Positions 58,067 to 64,000 of a DNA stretch of 64,000 nt are shown piece by piece; position 1 is the stretch's first letter; each line of letters opens with the position of its first letter. Below the pieces are notes generated by a model. That model had not been told where the DNA came from, did no database searches, and was given only the letters and a program-made list of their open reading frames with translations. The translations under genes were made by a program, and so were the position numbers. This stretch comes from Candidatus Aminicenantota bacterium (GTDB lineage: Bacteria; Acidobacteriota; Aminicenantia; Aminicenantales; UBA4085): contig PLMN01000016.1 in the NCBI GenBank assembly GCA_003141555.1, forward strand, positions 1 to 64,000, read 5' to 3'.

Positions 58067-59488
58067 ATGGAGACCGTGCTGATCATCGACGACGAGAAGA
58101 GTCTCCTGGAGCTCTTGAGCGTCGTCTTCAAGAAAGAGGGCTACGGGGTCAAGACGAACCCCGGCACGCCCAAGGCCTTCGAGCTCATCGACCAGGGCGA
58201 CTATGACCTCCTGATCTGCGACATCAAGATGCCCCAGGTCGACGGCATGGAGATCCTGAAGAGGGCGGCCCAGCGCAATCCGCTTTCGCCCGCGATCATG
58301 ATCACGGCCTACGGCAGCGTCAAGCAGGCCGTGGAAGCGCTCCGGATCGGGGCGCTCGACTATGTCGTGAAGCCCTTCGACATCGAGGAGCTCAAGATCC
58401 TCGTGGCCCATGGGTTGGAAGGCCGCCGGATTCGCGAAGAGAACACGCTCCTCAAGAAGACGTTCCACGCCGAGGCCAGCTTCGAGAACATGATCGGCAA
58501 GAGCAAGGCCATGCGCGAGATCTTCGGCCTCATCGAAAAGGTCGCTTCGACGGACTCCACGGTCCTCGTCATGGGCGAGAGCGGAACGGGCAAGGAGATG
58601 GCGGCCCGGGCCGTCCACGCCCTCAGCCGCCGCCGCGATGCGGCCTTCGTCTCGATCAACTGCGCGGCCCTCCCCGAAAGCCTCCTCGAAAGCGAGCTGT
58701 TCGGGCACATGAGGGGTTCGTTCACCGGGGCGGTGGCCGACAAGCGGGGCATGTTCGAGACGGCCCACCTGGGGACGATGTTCCTGGACGAGGTGGGTGA
58801 AATGGCGCCCTGGACCCAGGTCAAGCTCTTCCGGGTCCTCCAGGAGCGGAAGATCCGGCGTGTCGGCGGGACCGATGAGATCGCGGTCGACGTTCGGCTT
58901 ATCGCCGCCACCAACCAGGACCTCAAGAAGCGGATCGAAGAAGGCAAGTTCCGGGAAGAGCTGTTCTATCGGCTGAACGTCATCTCCTTCGAGGTTCCGT
59001 CCCTACGGAAGAGGGTCGAGGACATCCCCCTTCTCGTGGCTCATTTCCTCCGGAAGCACTGCGACCGCCTGGGAAAGAAGATGAAGCGGCTGACGCCGGA
59101 GGTCGTGGGTCTCCTCGAGACGTACTCCTGGCCCGGCAACGTCCGGGAGCTCGAGAACGTGATCGAGCGGATCGTCGCCGTGGAAGAAAGGGAGACGGTC
59201 ACGGCGAGCTGTCTGCCCGCGGAGATCATCGGATCGCGCCCCAAGGACGAGGATCCGGTCGCCCTGAAACCGGGATTCAAGCTCGAAGAGCATCTCGACC
59301 GGATTTCGCGGCTTTATCTCCAGGAAGCCGGCCAGGCGGCGGGCGGCAATATGCGGAAGATGGCCGACCTGTTAGGCCTGAGCTATCGGTCCCTGAGATA
59401 CCTGATGGACAAGTATCAAATCAAATCGTTCAAGAGAATCGAGTCCAAGGATGAGCGCAACGGGAACGGAATATCCCCGGAGAGATGA
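58067..59488 (+). CDS. pilR: PilR-type sigma-54-dependent response regulator
   Basis: A 473-aa NtrC-family activator. Receiver domain with phospho-acceptor Asp52 in LLICDIKMP, AAA+ domain with Walker A GESGTGKE near residue 170 and a sigma-54-contact loop GSFTGA near residue 217 (consensus GAFTGA, one conservative change), and a C-terminal Fis-type helix-turn-helix (MRKMADLLGLSYRSLRYLMDKY). It should activate the sigma-54 promoter 106 bases downstream of its stop codon. Confidence 0.93.
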   Translation: METVLIIDDEKSLLELLSVVFKKEGYGVKTNPGTPKAFELIDQGDYDLLICDIKMPQVDGMEILKRAAQRNPLSPAIMITAYGSVKQAVEALRIGALDYVVKPFDIEELKILVAHGLEGRRIREENTLLKKTFHAEASFENMIGKSKAMREIFGLIEKVASTDSTVLVMGESGTGKEMAARAVHALSRRRDAAFVSINCAALPESLLESELFGHMRGSFTGAVADKRGMFETAHLGTMFLDEVGEMAPWTQVKLFRVLQERKIRRVGGTDEIAVDVRLIAATNQDLKKRIEEGKFREELFYRLNVISFEVPSLRKRVEDIPLLVAHFLRKHCDRLGKKMKRLTPEVVGLLETYSWPGNVRELENVIERIVAVEERETVTASCLPAEIIGSRPKDEDPVALKPGFKLEEHLDRISRLYLQEAGQAAGGNMRKMADLLGLSYRSLRYLMDKYQIKSFKRIESKDERNGNGISPER

Positions 59489-59489
59489 C

Positions 59490-59560
59490 AAAATGTGTCA
59501 ACATTATCGAATATTTCGACATAAATTGTCAGTATTATTGGACGATGGATTACTATCATA
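59490..59560 (+). promoter_or_regulatory. TGTC/GACA repeats upstream of the pilin promoter
   Basis: Within 70 AT-rich bases there are TGACAAAATGTGTCA, a TTCGACA and AATTGTCA, that is, repeated TGTC/GACA half-sites. Pseudomonas PilR is known to bind clustered TGTC-type sites upstream of pilA, so these are candidate PilR sites; the link is inference. Confidence 0.5.
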
Positions 59561-59593
59561 TTCATTATGAAAGAGTTAATAACGTCTATTAGA

Positions 59594-59609
59594 TGGCACA
59601 CTTATTGCA
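59594..59609 (+). promoter_or_regulatory. sigma-54 promoter of the first pilin gene
   Basis: TGGCAC, then TTGCA, with the invariant GG and GC separated by exactly 10 bases. Start point near 59620; the pilin ATG is at 59691. A sigma-54 activator gene (pilR) lies directly upstream. Confidence 0.75.
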
Positions 59610-59690
59610 TAAGAATAAGACGCAATGCAAATTCACAAACACCTTGTAGGAGACGAAATGAATCCGCAAGGAAATTCAAGGAGGTTTTCA

Positions 59691-60215
59691 ATGATTAAGA
59701 AGCAGGAAGGCTTCACTCTCATCGAGCTGTTGATCGTTGTCGCGATCATCGGCATCCTGGCGGCGTTGCTGGTCCCGAACGCCATGACCGCGCTCCAGAA
59801 GGCCAAGGTCCGCGGTACGCAGAAAGACTTGCAGATGATTGCTACGTACATCACGGACTACGTCACCGACCACTCCAACCCCCCGGCGAACAATGGGGCC
59901 ATCAGCACGACGCTAAAGACGGCCCTCTCGCCCATGTATGTCAAGGTTCTCCCGCTCAATGACCAGTGGGGTACGAACTTCATGGTCTACACCGGCACGA
60001 ACGTAACGGTCTACGGGATTACCGGCGCCGCGGCGGACGACTACCTGGCTTCGTCCTACGGCCGGGACAAGACCGTCGAATCGTGGACCTACAACTCGTC
60101 CACGCCGGAATCGGGGCTGTACACGATCAGCACCACGGCCGATTTCAACAAGGACATCGTGAACTACAACGGGTCCTTCATCCGCGGTCCGCGGTCCGGC
60201 GTCTCCGGCTCCTGA
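59691..60215 (+). CDS. type IV pilin / GspG-like pilin 1
   Basis: A 174-aa prepilin: short basic leader MIKKQEG, cleavage site G-FTLIELLIVVAIIGILAALLVP with the fifth-residue glutamate, then a soluble domain with an NNGAIST stretch, DQWGTNF and ESWTYNSSTPESGLYTI. AAGGAGG six bases before ATG 59691 fixes the start; earlier in-frame ATGs at 59625 and 59658 would give an overlong leader. It is nearly identical to pilin 3 (60981-61505). A strong terminator follows. Confidence 0.92.
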   Translation: MIKKQEGFTLIELLIVVAIIGILAALLVPNAMTALQKAKVRGTQKDLQMIATYITDYVTDHSNPPANNGAISTTLKTALSPMYVKVLPLNDQWGTNFMVYTGTNVTVYGITGAAADDYLASSYGRDKTVESWTYNSSTPESGLYTISTTADFNKDIVNYNGSFIRGPRSGVSGS

Positions 60216-60238
60216 TAGCCTAGCAACGGATTTCGCGA

Positions 60239-60271
60239 GGGCGGTCCCGGCGTCGCCGGGGCCGCCCTTTT
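60239..60271 (+). terminator. intrinsic terminator after pilin 1
   Basis: GGGCGGTCCCGGCG and CGCCGGGGCCGCCC form a long GC stem with a TCG-type loop, followed by TTTT. It should end most sigma-54-driven transcripts after pilin 1, making it the major pilin message. Confidence 0.8.
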
Positions 60272-60324
60272 CATTGGCGGGAACCGGGCGGACGACGACT
60301 GGGAATCGGGAAGGAACGGCGTAG

Positions 60325-60849
60325 ATGTCATGCAAGCAAAGAGGCTTTACCCTGATCGAGCTGCTGGTCGCGGTCGCGATCATCGGGATCCTGGCGGCCC
60401 TGCTGGTCCCCGGTGCCGTGACCGCGCTCCAGAAAGCCAAGGTCCGCGGCAGCCAGAAGGATATCCAGCTGATTTCGACCTACATGCTGGATTACATCAC
60501 CGACAAAGTCGTCCCGCCGGCGAACAACGGGGCCATCAGCTCGACGCTGATGACCGCCCTGTCGCCCACCTATACCAAGGTCCTTCCCCTTTCGGACCAG
60601 TGGGGAACGGGCTACAAGGTTTACACCGGCGCGAACGTGACCGTCTACGGAATCACCGGCGCCGGGGCCGACGATTTCCTGATCGCGTCCTACGGCCGGG
60701 ACAAGACCGTCGAATCGTGGACGTACAATGCTTCGTTGCCCGAAGGGGGGCTCTATACCCTCTCCGGCCCCGTCGATTTCAACCGGGACCTCGTCGACTA
60801 CAACGGCCAGTTCATCCGCGGCCCGCGGGTCGGCACGTCCGGCTCCTAA
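60325..60849 (+). CDS. type IV pilin / GspG-like pilin 2
   Basis: A 174-aa prepilin (leader MSCKQRG, site G-FTLIELLVAVAIIG). The soluble domain has the same plan as pilins 1 and 3 but differs at many sites (KVVPPANNGAISSTLMTAL, DQWGTGYKVYTG, DDFLIASYGRD, LYTLSGPVDFNRD). It is the most diverged of the three. It lies beyond the terminator of pilin 1; no clear promoter of its own is seen. It may be a minor pilin or a silent variant. Confidence 0.88.
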   Translation: MSCKQRGFTLIELLVAVAIIGILAALLVPGAVTALQKAKVRGSQKDIQLISTYMLDYITDKVVPPANNGAISSTLMTALSPTYTKVLPLSDQWGTGYKVYTGANVTVYGITGAGADDFLIASYGRDKTVESWTYNASLPEGGLYTLSGPVDFNRDLVDYNGQFIRGPRVGTSGS

Positions 60850-60980
60850 GCGGCCGCCTTCGTCGACCCGGCAGATCCTCATCCGCCGGAGACAATCGAC
60901 TCTTTCCGTCCGGGGACCGTTTGATCCCTTGGTGGACATCTGTTATCATAGTCTTGGAATAATAAGAGGAAGGGGGAATC

Positions 60981-61505
60981 ATGCGTATCCATCGGAACGG
61001 CTTCACCCTGATTGAGCTTCTCATCGTGGTTGCCATCATCGGCATCCTGGCGGCGTTGCTTGTTCCGAACGCCATGACCGCGCTCCAGAAGGCCAAGGTC
61101 CGCGGTACGCAGAAAGACCTGCAGATGATTGCCACGTACATCACGGACTACGTCACCGACCACTCCAACCCCCCGGCGAACAATGGGGCCATCAGCACGA
61201 CGCTAAAGACCGCCCTCTCGCCCATGTACGTCAAGGTCCTCCCGCTAAGGGACCAGTGGGGCTCGTCCTTCATGGTGTACACCGGTACGTCCGTGACGGT
61301 CTACGGTATCACCGGCGCCGCGACGGACGACTACCTGGCTTCGTCCTACGGTCGGGACAAGACCGTCGAATCGTGGACCTACAACTCGTCCACGCCGGAA
61401 TCCGGGCTGTACACGATCAGCACGACGGCCGATTTCAACAAGGACATCGTGAACTACAACGGGTCCTTCATCCGCGGCCCGCGGTCCGGCGTCTCCGGCT
61501 CATAA
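60981..61505 (+). CDS. type IV pilin / GspG-like pilin 3
   Basis: A 174-aa prepilin (leader MRIHRNG). From the cleavage site on it is almost identical to pilin 1 in protein and DNA, with changes clustered around the DQWG loop (N to R, TN to SS, N to S). Such local clustering in otherwise identical DNA suggests recent duplication or gene conversion. GGAAGGGGG precedes the ATG and an AATAAT box is nearby, so it may have its own weak promoter. Confidence 0.9.
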   Translation: MRIHRNGFTLIELLIVVAIIGILAALLVPNAMTALQKAKVRGTQKDLQMIATYITDYVTDHSNPPANNGAISTTLKTALSPMYVKVLPLRDQWGSSFMVYTGTSVTVYGITGAATDDYLASSYGRDKTVESWTYNSSTPESGLYTISTTADFNKDIVNYNGSFIRGPRSGVSGS

Positions 61506-61616
61506 GGGCCTTTCGCCGGGCTTAGGATTCCCCAAGGGAGGCCGAGGCAAGACCCGGTTCCCTCTTTTCATTCGAGCCCCTCCTCCGCGGGCGGCATCCG
61601 CCGTCCCCGATTCGAG

Positions 61617-61622
61617 TATAAT
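61617..61622 (+). promoter_or_regulatory. -10 box directly before plsC-type gene
   Basis: TATAAT overlaps an ATG at 61621 and ends eight bases before the ATG at 61630, so the latter is the likely start of a leaderless message. Confidence 0.45.
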
Positions 61623-61629
61623 GAAGCCG

Positions 61630-62343
61630 ATGCGATTTCGAACCGCGCTCCTCGTCTTGATGTACGTCGTCCTCCTCGTGCTGGCGATCCCGTTTCTCCT
61701 CCTGTGCATGCTTGTCGGGACGCGCGACCCTCTCGTGGCCATCGGCAAGGGAACCATGCGTCTGTCGCGGCGCATCCTGGACATCCCCCTGGATGTCCGA
61801 GGCTTGGAGAGCGTGGATGCGGGCCAGCCGCTCGTGTTCATGGCCAATCACCTGAGCTTTCTGGACGGCCCGCTCCTCATCATGCTTATTCCCCATCCGG
61901 TCCGGGTGATCATGAAAAAGAGCCTCGGCCGCATCCCCATCCTGGGCTTGGGCATGCGGTTCGTCGGGTTCCTGACCGTGGACCGGAAGGGCGCCCGGGA
62001 AGGGATGGCGAGGATCGAGCTTGCCGCCCGGCTGATGAAGGAGAAGGGTTATTCCTTCCTGCTCTTTCCCGAAGGGACGCGGAGCCCTGACGGCCGGCTG
62101 GGCCCGCTCCGGCGGGGAGGATTCTTCCTCGCCCTGGAAGGCGGGGCGCCGATCGTCCCGATCGCCATCCGGGGCACGTACGAAATGATGCCCCGGGGAC
62201 GCTGGTACGTAGGCAAAGGGCGGATCGGGGTCGATTTCCTCGAGTCGATCCCGGTCCGGGATTACACCGTCGAGACGATGCCGGCCCTGATGGACCGGGT
62301 CGGCTCGGCCATCCGCGACAGTCTGGAGAAGGGGGACGCATGA
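61630..62343 (+). CDS. 1-acyl-sn-glycerol-3-phosphate acyltransferase-like (PlsC family)
   Basis: A 237-aa membrane-associated acyltransferase: N-terminal membrane helix (about 8-30), catalytic NHLSFLDGP (HX4D) near residue 75, and the phosphate-binding FPEGTRS near residue 147. It acylates lysophosphatidate or a related lysolipid. The ATG at 61621 lies inside the -10 box, so 61630 is chosen. It overlaps the next gene by four bases (ATGA). Confidence 0.88.
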   Translation: MRFRTALLVLMYVVLLVLAIPFLLLCMLVGTRDPLVAIGKGTMRLSRRILDIPLDVRGLESVDAGQPLVFMANHLSFLDGPLLIMLIPHPVRVIMKKSLGRIPILGLGMRFVGFLTVDRKGAREGMARIELAARLMKEKGYSFLLFPEGTRSPDGRLGPLRRGGFFLALEGGAPIVPIAIRGTYEMMPRGRWYVGKGRIGVDFLESIPVRDYTVETMPALMDRVGSAIRDSLEKGDA

Positions 62344-62900
62344 ATCACCTCGAGATCGCCCGGGAGTGGGCTCGTCTGCTTGATGAATTTTTCCGGACCC
62401 GGGGGGAGACGCTGGACGCGGCCGTCGCGGTCTCGGGGGGGGCCTTGGCCGCCGGGCGCAAGATCCTGGCGTTCGGCAACGGCGGGAGCGCGGCCGAGGC
62501 CCAGCATTTCGTCGCGGAGCTGGTGAACTCGTTCCGGCGGCCCCGGCCCGCCCTGCGGGCGGTGACGCTTTCGGCGGATACGTCCGTCCTGACGTCGATC
62601 GGCAACGATATCGACTTCGCCTCCGTTTTCAGCCGTCAGATCGAGGCGCTGGGCGATGCCGGGGACGTGGCCCTGGCTTTGTCGACGAGCGGCACATCGC
62701 CAAATGTGATCGCCGGGCTGAAGGCCGCCCGGGCGAGAGGGATGGTGACCATCGGCCTGACCGGCCGCGGCGGGGCGATGGCCGGGCTCTGCGACCATCT
62801 CCTGGCGGTGGCGTCGGACGAGACGCCGCGCATCCAGGAAATCCACCTCTTCCTGCTGCATCATCTCGCCGGCGAGATCGAGCGGCGAATGTTCCCCTAA
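62340..62900 (+). CDS. gmhA: D-sedoheptulose 7-phosphate isomerase-like SIS protein
   Basis: A 186-aa SIS-domain protein of the GmhA/DiaA group: FGNGGSAAEAQHFVAEL near residue 45, and LALSTSGTSPNVIAGLKAAR near residue 118. GmhA starts heptose synthesis for lipopolysaccharide. GmhA and DiaA are hard to separate; a zinc-site histidine (AQHF) and EIHLFLLHHLAGEIE favour GmhA. No other hld/waa genes are next to it. It is coupled to the acyltransferase. Confidence 0.82.
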   Translation: MNHLEIAREWARLLDEFFRTRGETLDAAVAVSGGALAAGRKILAFGNGGSAAEAQHFVAELVNSFRRPRPALRAVTLSADTSVLTSIGNDIDFASVFSRQIEALGDAGDVALALSTSGTSPNVIAGLKAARARGMVTIGLTGRGGAMAGLCDHLLAVASDETPRIQEIHLFLLHHLAGEIERRMFP

Positions 62901-63003
62901 TCGGCCGGCTGTCCTGCGCCGACGATTTTCCTGATTTTCTCCGCACCGGCCGTCCGGCCGTCGTAGAGACGGCCCCGGACGCCGGTCCCGGCCTCGGCGT
63001 CGC

Positions 63004-64000
63004 TCAGGACGTTGAGCTTCCCATTGCGGGCCGGCTTGAGAGGCGGGCCAGGGCGGCCGTAATCCGATCCATGCCCTTCTCCAGGTTCTCCATGGAGGTG
63101 GCGTAGGACAGCCGGATGTGGTCGTCGGCGCCGAAGGCCTCGCCGGGGACGATCGCCACACGGGCCTCGTTCAGGAGGTAATAGGCCATCTCGGTGGAAT
63201 TGCGGATGGGCGCCCCATTGAACTCCAGGCCGTAGTATGACCGGACGTTCGGGAAGAGATAGAAGGCGCCCTGGGGCTTGAAGCAGGACAGGCGCGGCGC
63301 GGCCCGGAGCTTCATGAGGCAGAAGTCGCGGCGGCGCTGGAACTCGGCCACCATCCGGGCGAGCTCGACCTGCGGCCCGGCCAGGGCTTCGATCGCCGCC
63401 CTCTGGGAGATCGAGGTCGGGTTCGAGGTCGTGTGGCTCTGGATCTTGTCCATGCCGTTGATCACGTCGGCCGGCCCGGCGGCGTAGCCGATGCGCCACC
63501 CGGTCATGGAATAGGATTTCGACACGCCGTTGACGATGATGGTCTTCTTCCGGATGTCCTCGCCGAGCTGGGAGAAGCTGACGCAAGGGAAGGAGTCGAA
63601 GACAAGCTTGTTGTAGATGTCGTCGGCGATGACGTATATGTCGACCTTGCGGATGACGTCGGCCAGGGCTTCGAGCTGGGCCCGGGAGTACGTCGCGCCC
63701 GTCGGGTTGGACGGCGAGTTGAGGAGGAATGCCTTGGTCGCGGGCGAGATATGGGCCTTGAGCTCCTCGGCCGTCAGGACGAAGCCGTTCTCCTCCTTGG
63801 TCGGGACGATGACCGATTTTCCCTTGGCCAGGGTCACGAGGTGGGGATACGTCACCCAGAACGGGGCGGGGATGATGACCTCTTCGCCCTCGTCGACCAG
63901 GGCCTGGATGAGGTGGAAAAGCGAGCTTTTGGCCCCGGCGGAGACGATAATCTCCTTAAGGCCGTAGGTCAGGCCGTAGTCCTCTTTGATCCGGTCGGCG
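63004..64000 (-). CDS. aspartate aminotransferase-type PLP enzyme (partial, runs off window)
   Basis: At least 331 residues of a class I/II aminotransferase; the N-terminus lies beyond base 64000. Visible motifs are AGAKSSLFHLIQAL, APFWVTYPH, NSPSNPTGATYSR (PLP aspartate region follows), the PLP lysine in GVSKSYSMTGWRIGY, and a C-terminal arginine in DHIRLSYATS. This is the aspC/prephenate-aminotransferase subgroup (Igamma). The 100 bases between its stop codon and gmhA show no gene. Confidence 0.9.
   Translation of the reverse strand, partial: ADRIKEDYGLTYGLKEIIVSAGAKSSLFHLIQALVDEGEEVIIPAPFWVTYPHLVTLAKGKSVIVPTKEENGFVLTAEELKAHISPATKAFLLNSPSNPTGATYSRAQLEALADVIRKVDIYVIADDIYNKLVFDSFPCVSFSQLGEDIRKKTIIVNGVSKSYSMTGWRIGYAAGPADVINGMDKIQSHTTSNPTSISQRAAIEALAGPQVELARMVAEFQRRRDFCLMKLRAAPRLSCFKPQGAFYLFPNVRSYYGLEFNGAPIRNSTEMAYYLLNEARVAIVPGEAFGADDHIRLSYATSMENLEKGMDRITAALARLSSRPAMGSSTS

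Noticed and set aside
62901-63003. A frame ending LYDGRTAGAEKIRKIVG downstream of the aminotransferase
   Set aside because: It is antisense-frame sequence overlapping the aminotransferase and shows no start or domain; only about 100 bases are free.

Overview
The window is GC-rich (about 65 % by eye) chromosomal DNA of a Gram-negative (diderm) bacterium. Evidence for an outer membrane includes a TonB-dependent cobalamin-type receptor, a TonB-domain protein, lipoprotein-like signal peptides, a heptose isomerase (GmhA type) and a complete type IV pilus core. Superoxide reductase, a lysine 2,3-aminomutase-type radical SAM enzyme and folate/C1 genes point to an anaerobic or microaerophilic life. 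Gene content resembles an Acidobacteriota/Aminicenantota-type environmental genome, but that placement is inference; no rRNA is present.

Layout. 0.1-6.2 kb: methylmalonyl-CoA epimerase, a DUF3311/sodium-solute symporter pair, an M20 amidohydrolase and an MntP Mn exporter form one + operon. It meets a BtuB-like receptor on the - strand, which lies behind a clear cobalamin riboswitch with its own promoter. 6.2-6.75 kb is AT-rich and holds a - strand promoter, a roughly 270-nt transcribed interval and a terminator, a candidate small RNA or peptide gene. 6.8-15 kb: aromatic amino acid decarboxylase, transglutaminase-like protein, and a - operon with GH172 protein, an M16 protease pair (one with a degenerate active site) and IlvE. 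15-22.8 kb: radical SAM protein, queF, an EamA transporter, a PAP2/GT87/pilin-like operon, and queE-queD-queC. 22.8-25.3 kb: a MetF-MetV-methyltransferase fusion leading the que operon. 26.5-30.3 kb: a tightly coupled cluster of two D-Ala-D-Ala-ligase-like ATP-grasp enzymes, a GNAT and a KamA-type aminomutase, preceded by a 19-codon coupled ORF; a HEPN/MNT pair follows. 31-37.5 kb: TonB-domain protein, exported SIS-domain protein, dCMP deaminase, P-loop kinase, tatC and tatA/B. 37.7-46.3 kb: ctpA, rpiB, SHMT, purD, purE, mtaB, mutL. 46.5-46.7 kb: tRNA-Pro(TGG) and tRNA-Arg(TCT).

46.7-51.9 kb is a likely small genomic island. It is bounded by the 3' end of tRNA-Arg and a degenerate direct repeat of that tRNA end (12 identical bases, 18 of 22 overall, all differences transitions). 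Inside are a 5'-truncated esterase, a 1115-aa GHMP sugar kinase/UDPGP-type nucleotidyltransferase fusion with the two activities in the reverse order of bacterial Fkp, and a GalU-like protein whose nucleotide-binding loop is rewritten. After a Tat-exported superoxide reductase comes pilB-pilT-pilC-pilS-pilR and three tandem pilin genes, the first behind a good sigma-54 promoter. The window closes with a PlsC acyltransferase, GmhA-type isomerase and a partial aspartate aminotransferase.

Two repeat families stand out. One is a 45-nt hairpin module (five copies at three loci) that sits in-frame within or at the ends of protein genes and shows compensatory base changes in both stems. The other is a GGGGACA...TGTCCCC palindrome (three copies) that could act as a bidirectional terminator. 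Several genes (ctpA, mutL, plsC) have a -10 box so close to the start codon that their mRNAs would be leaderless or nearly so.
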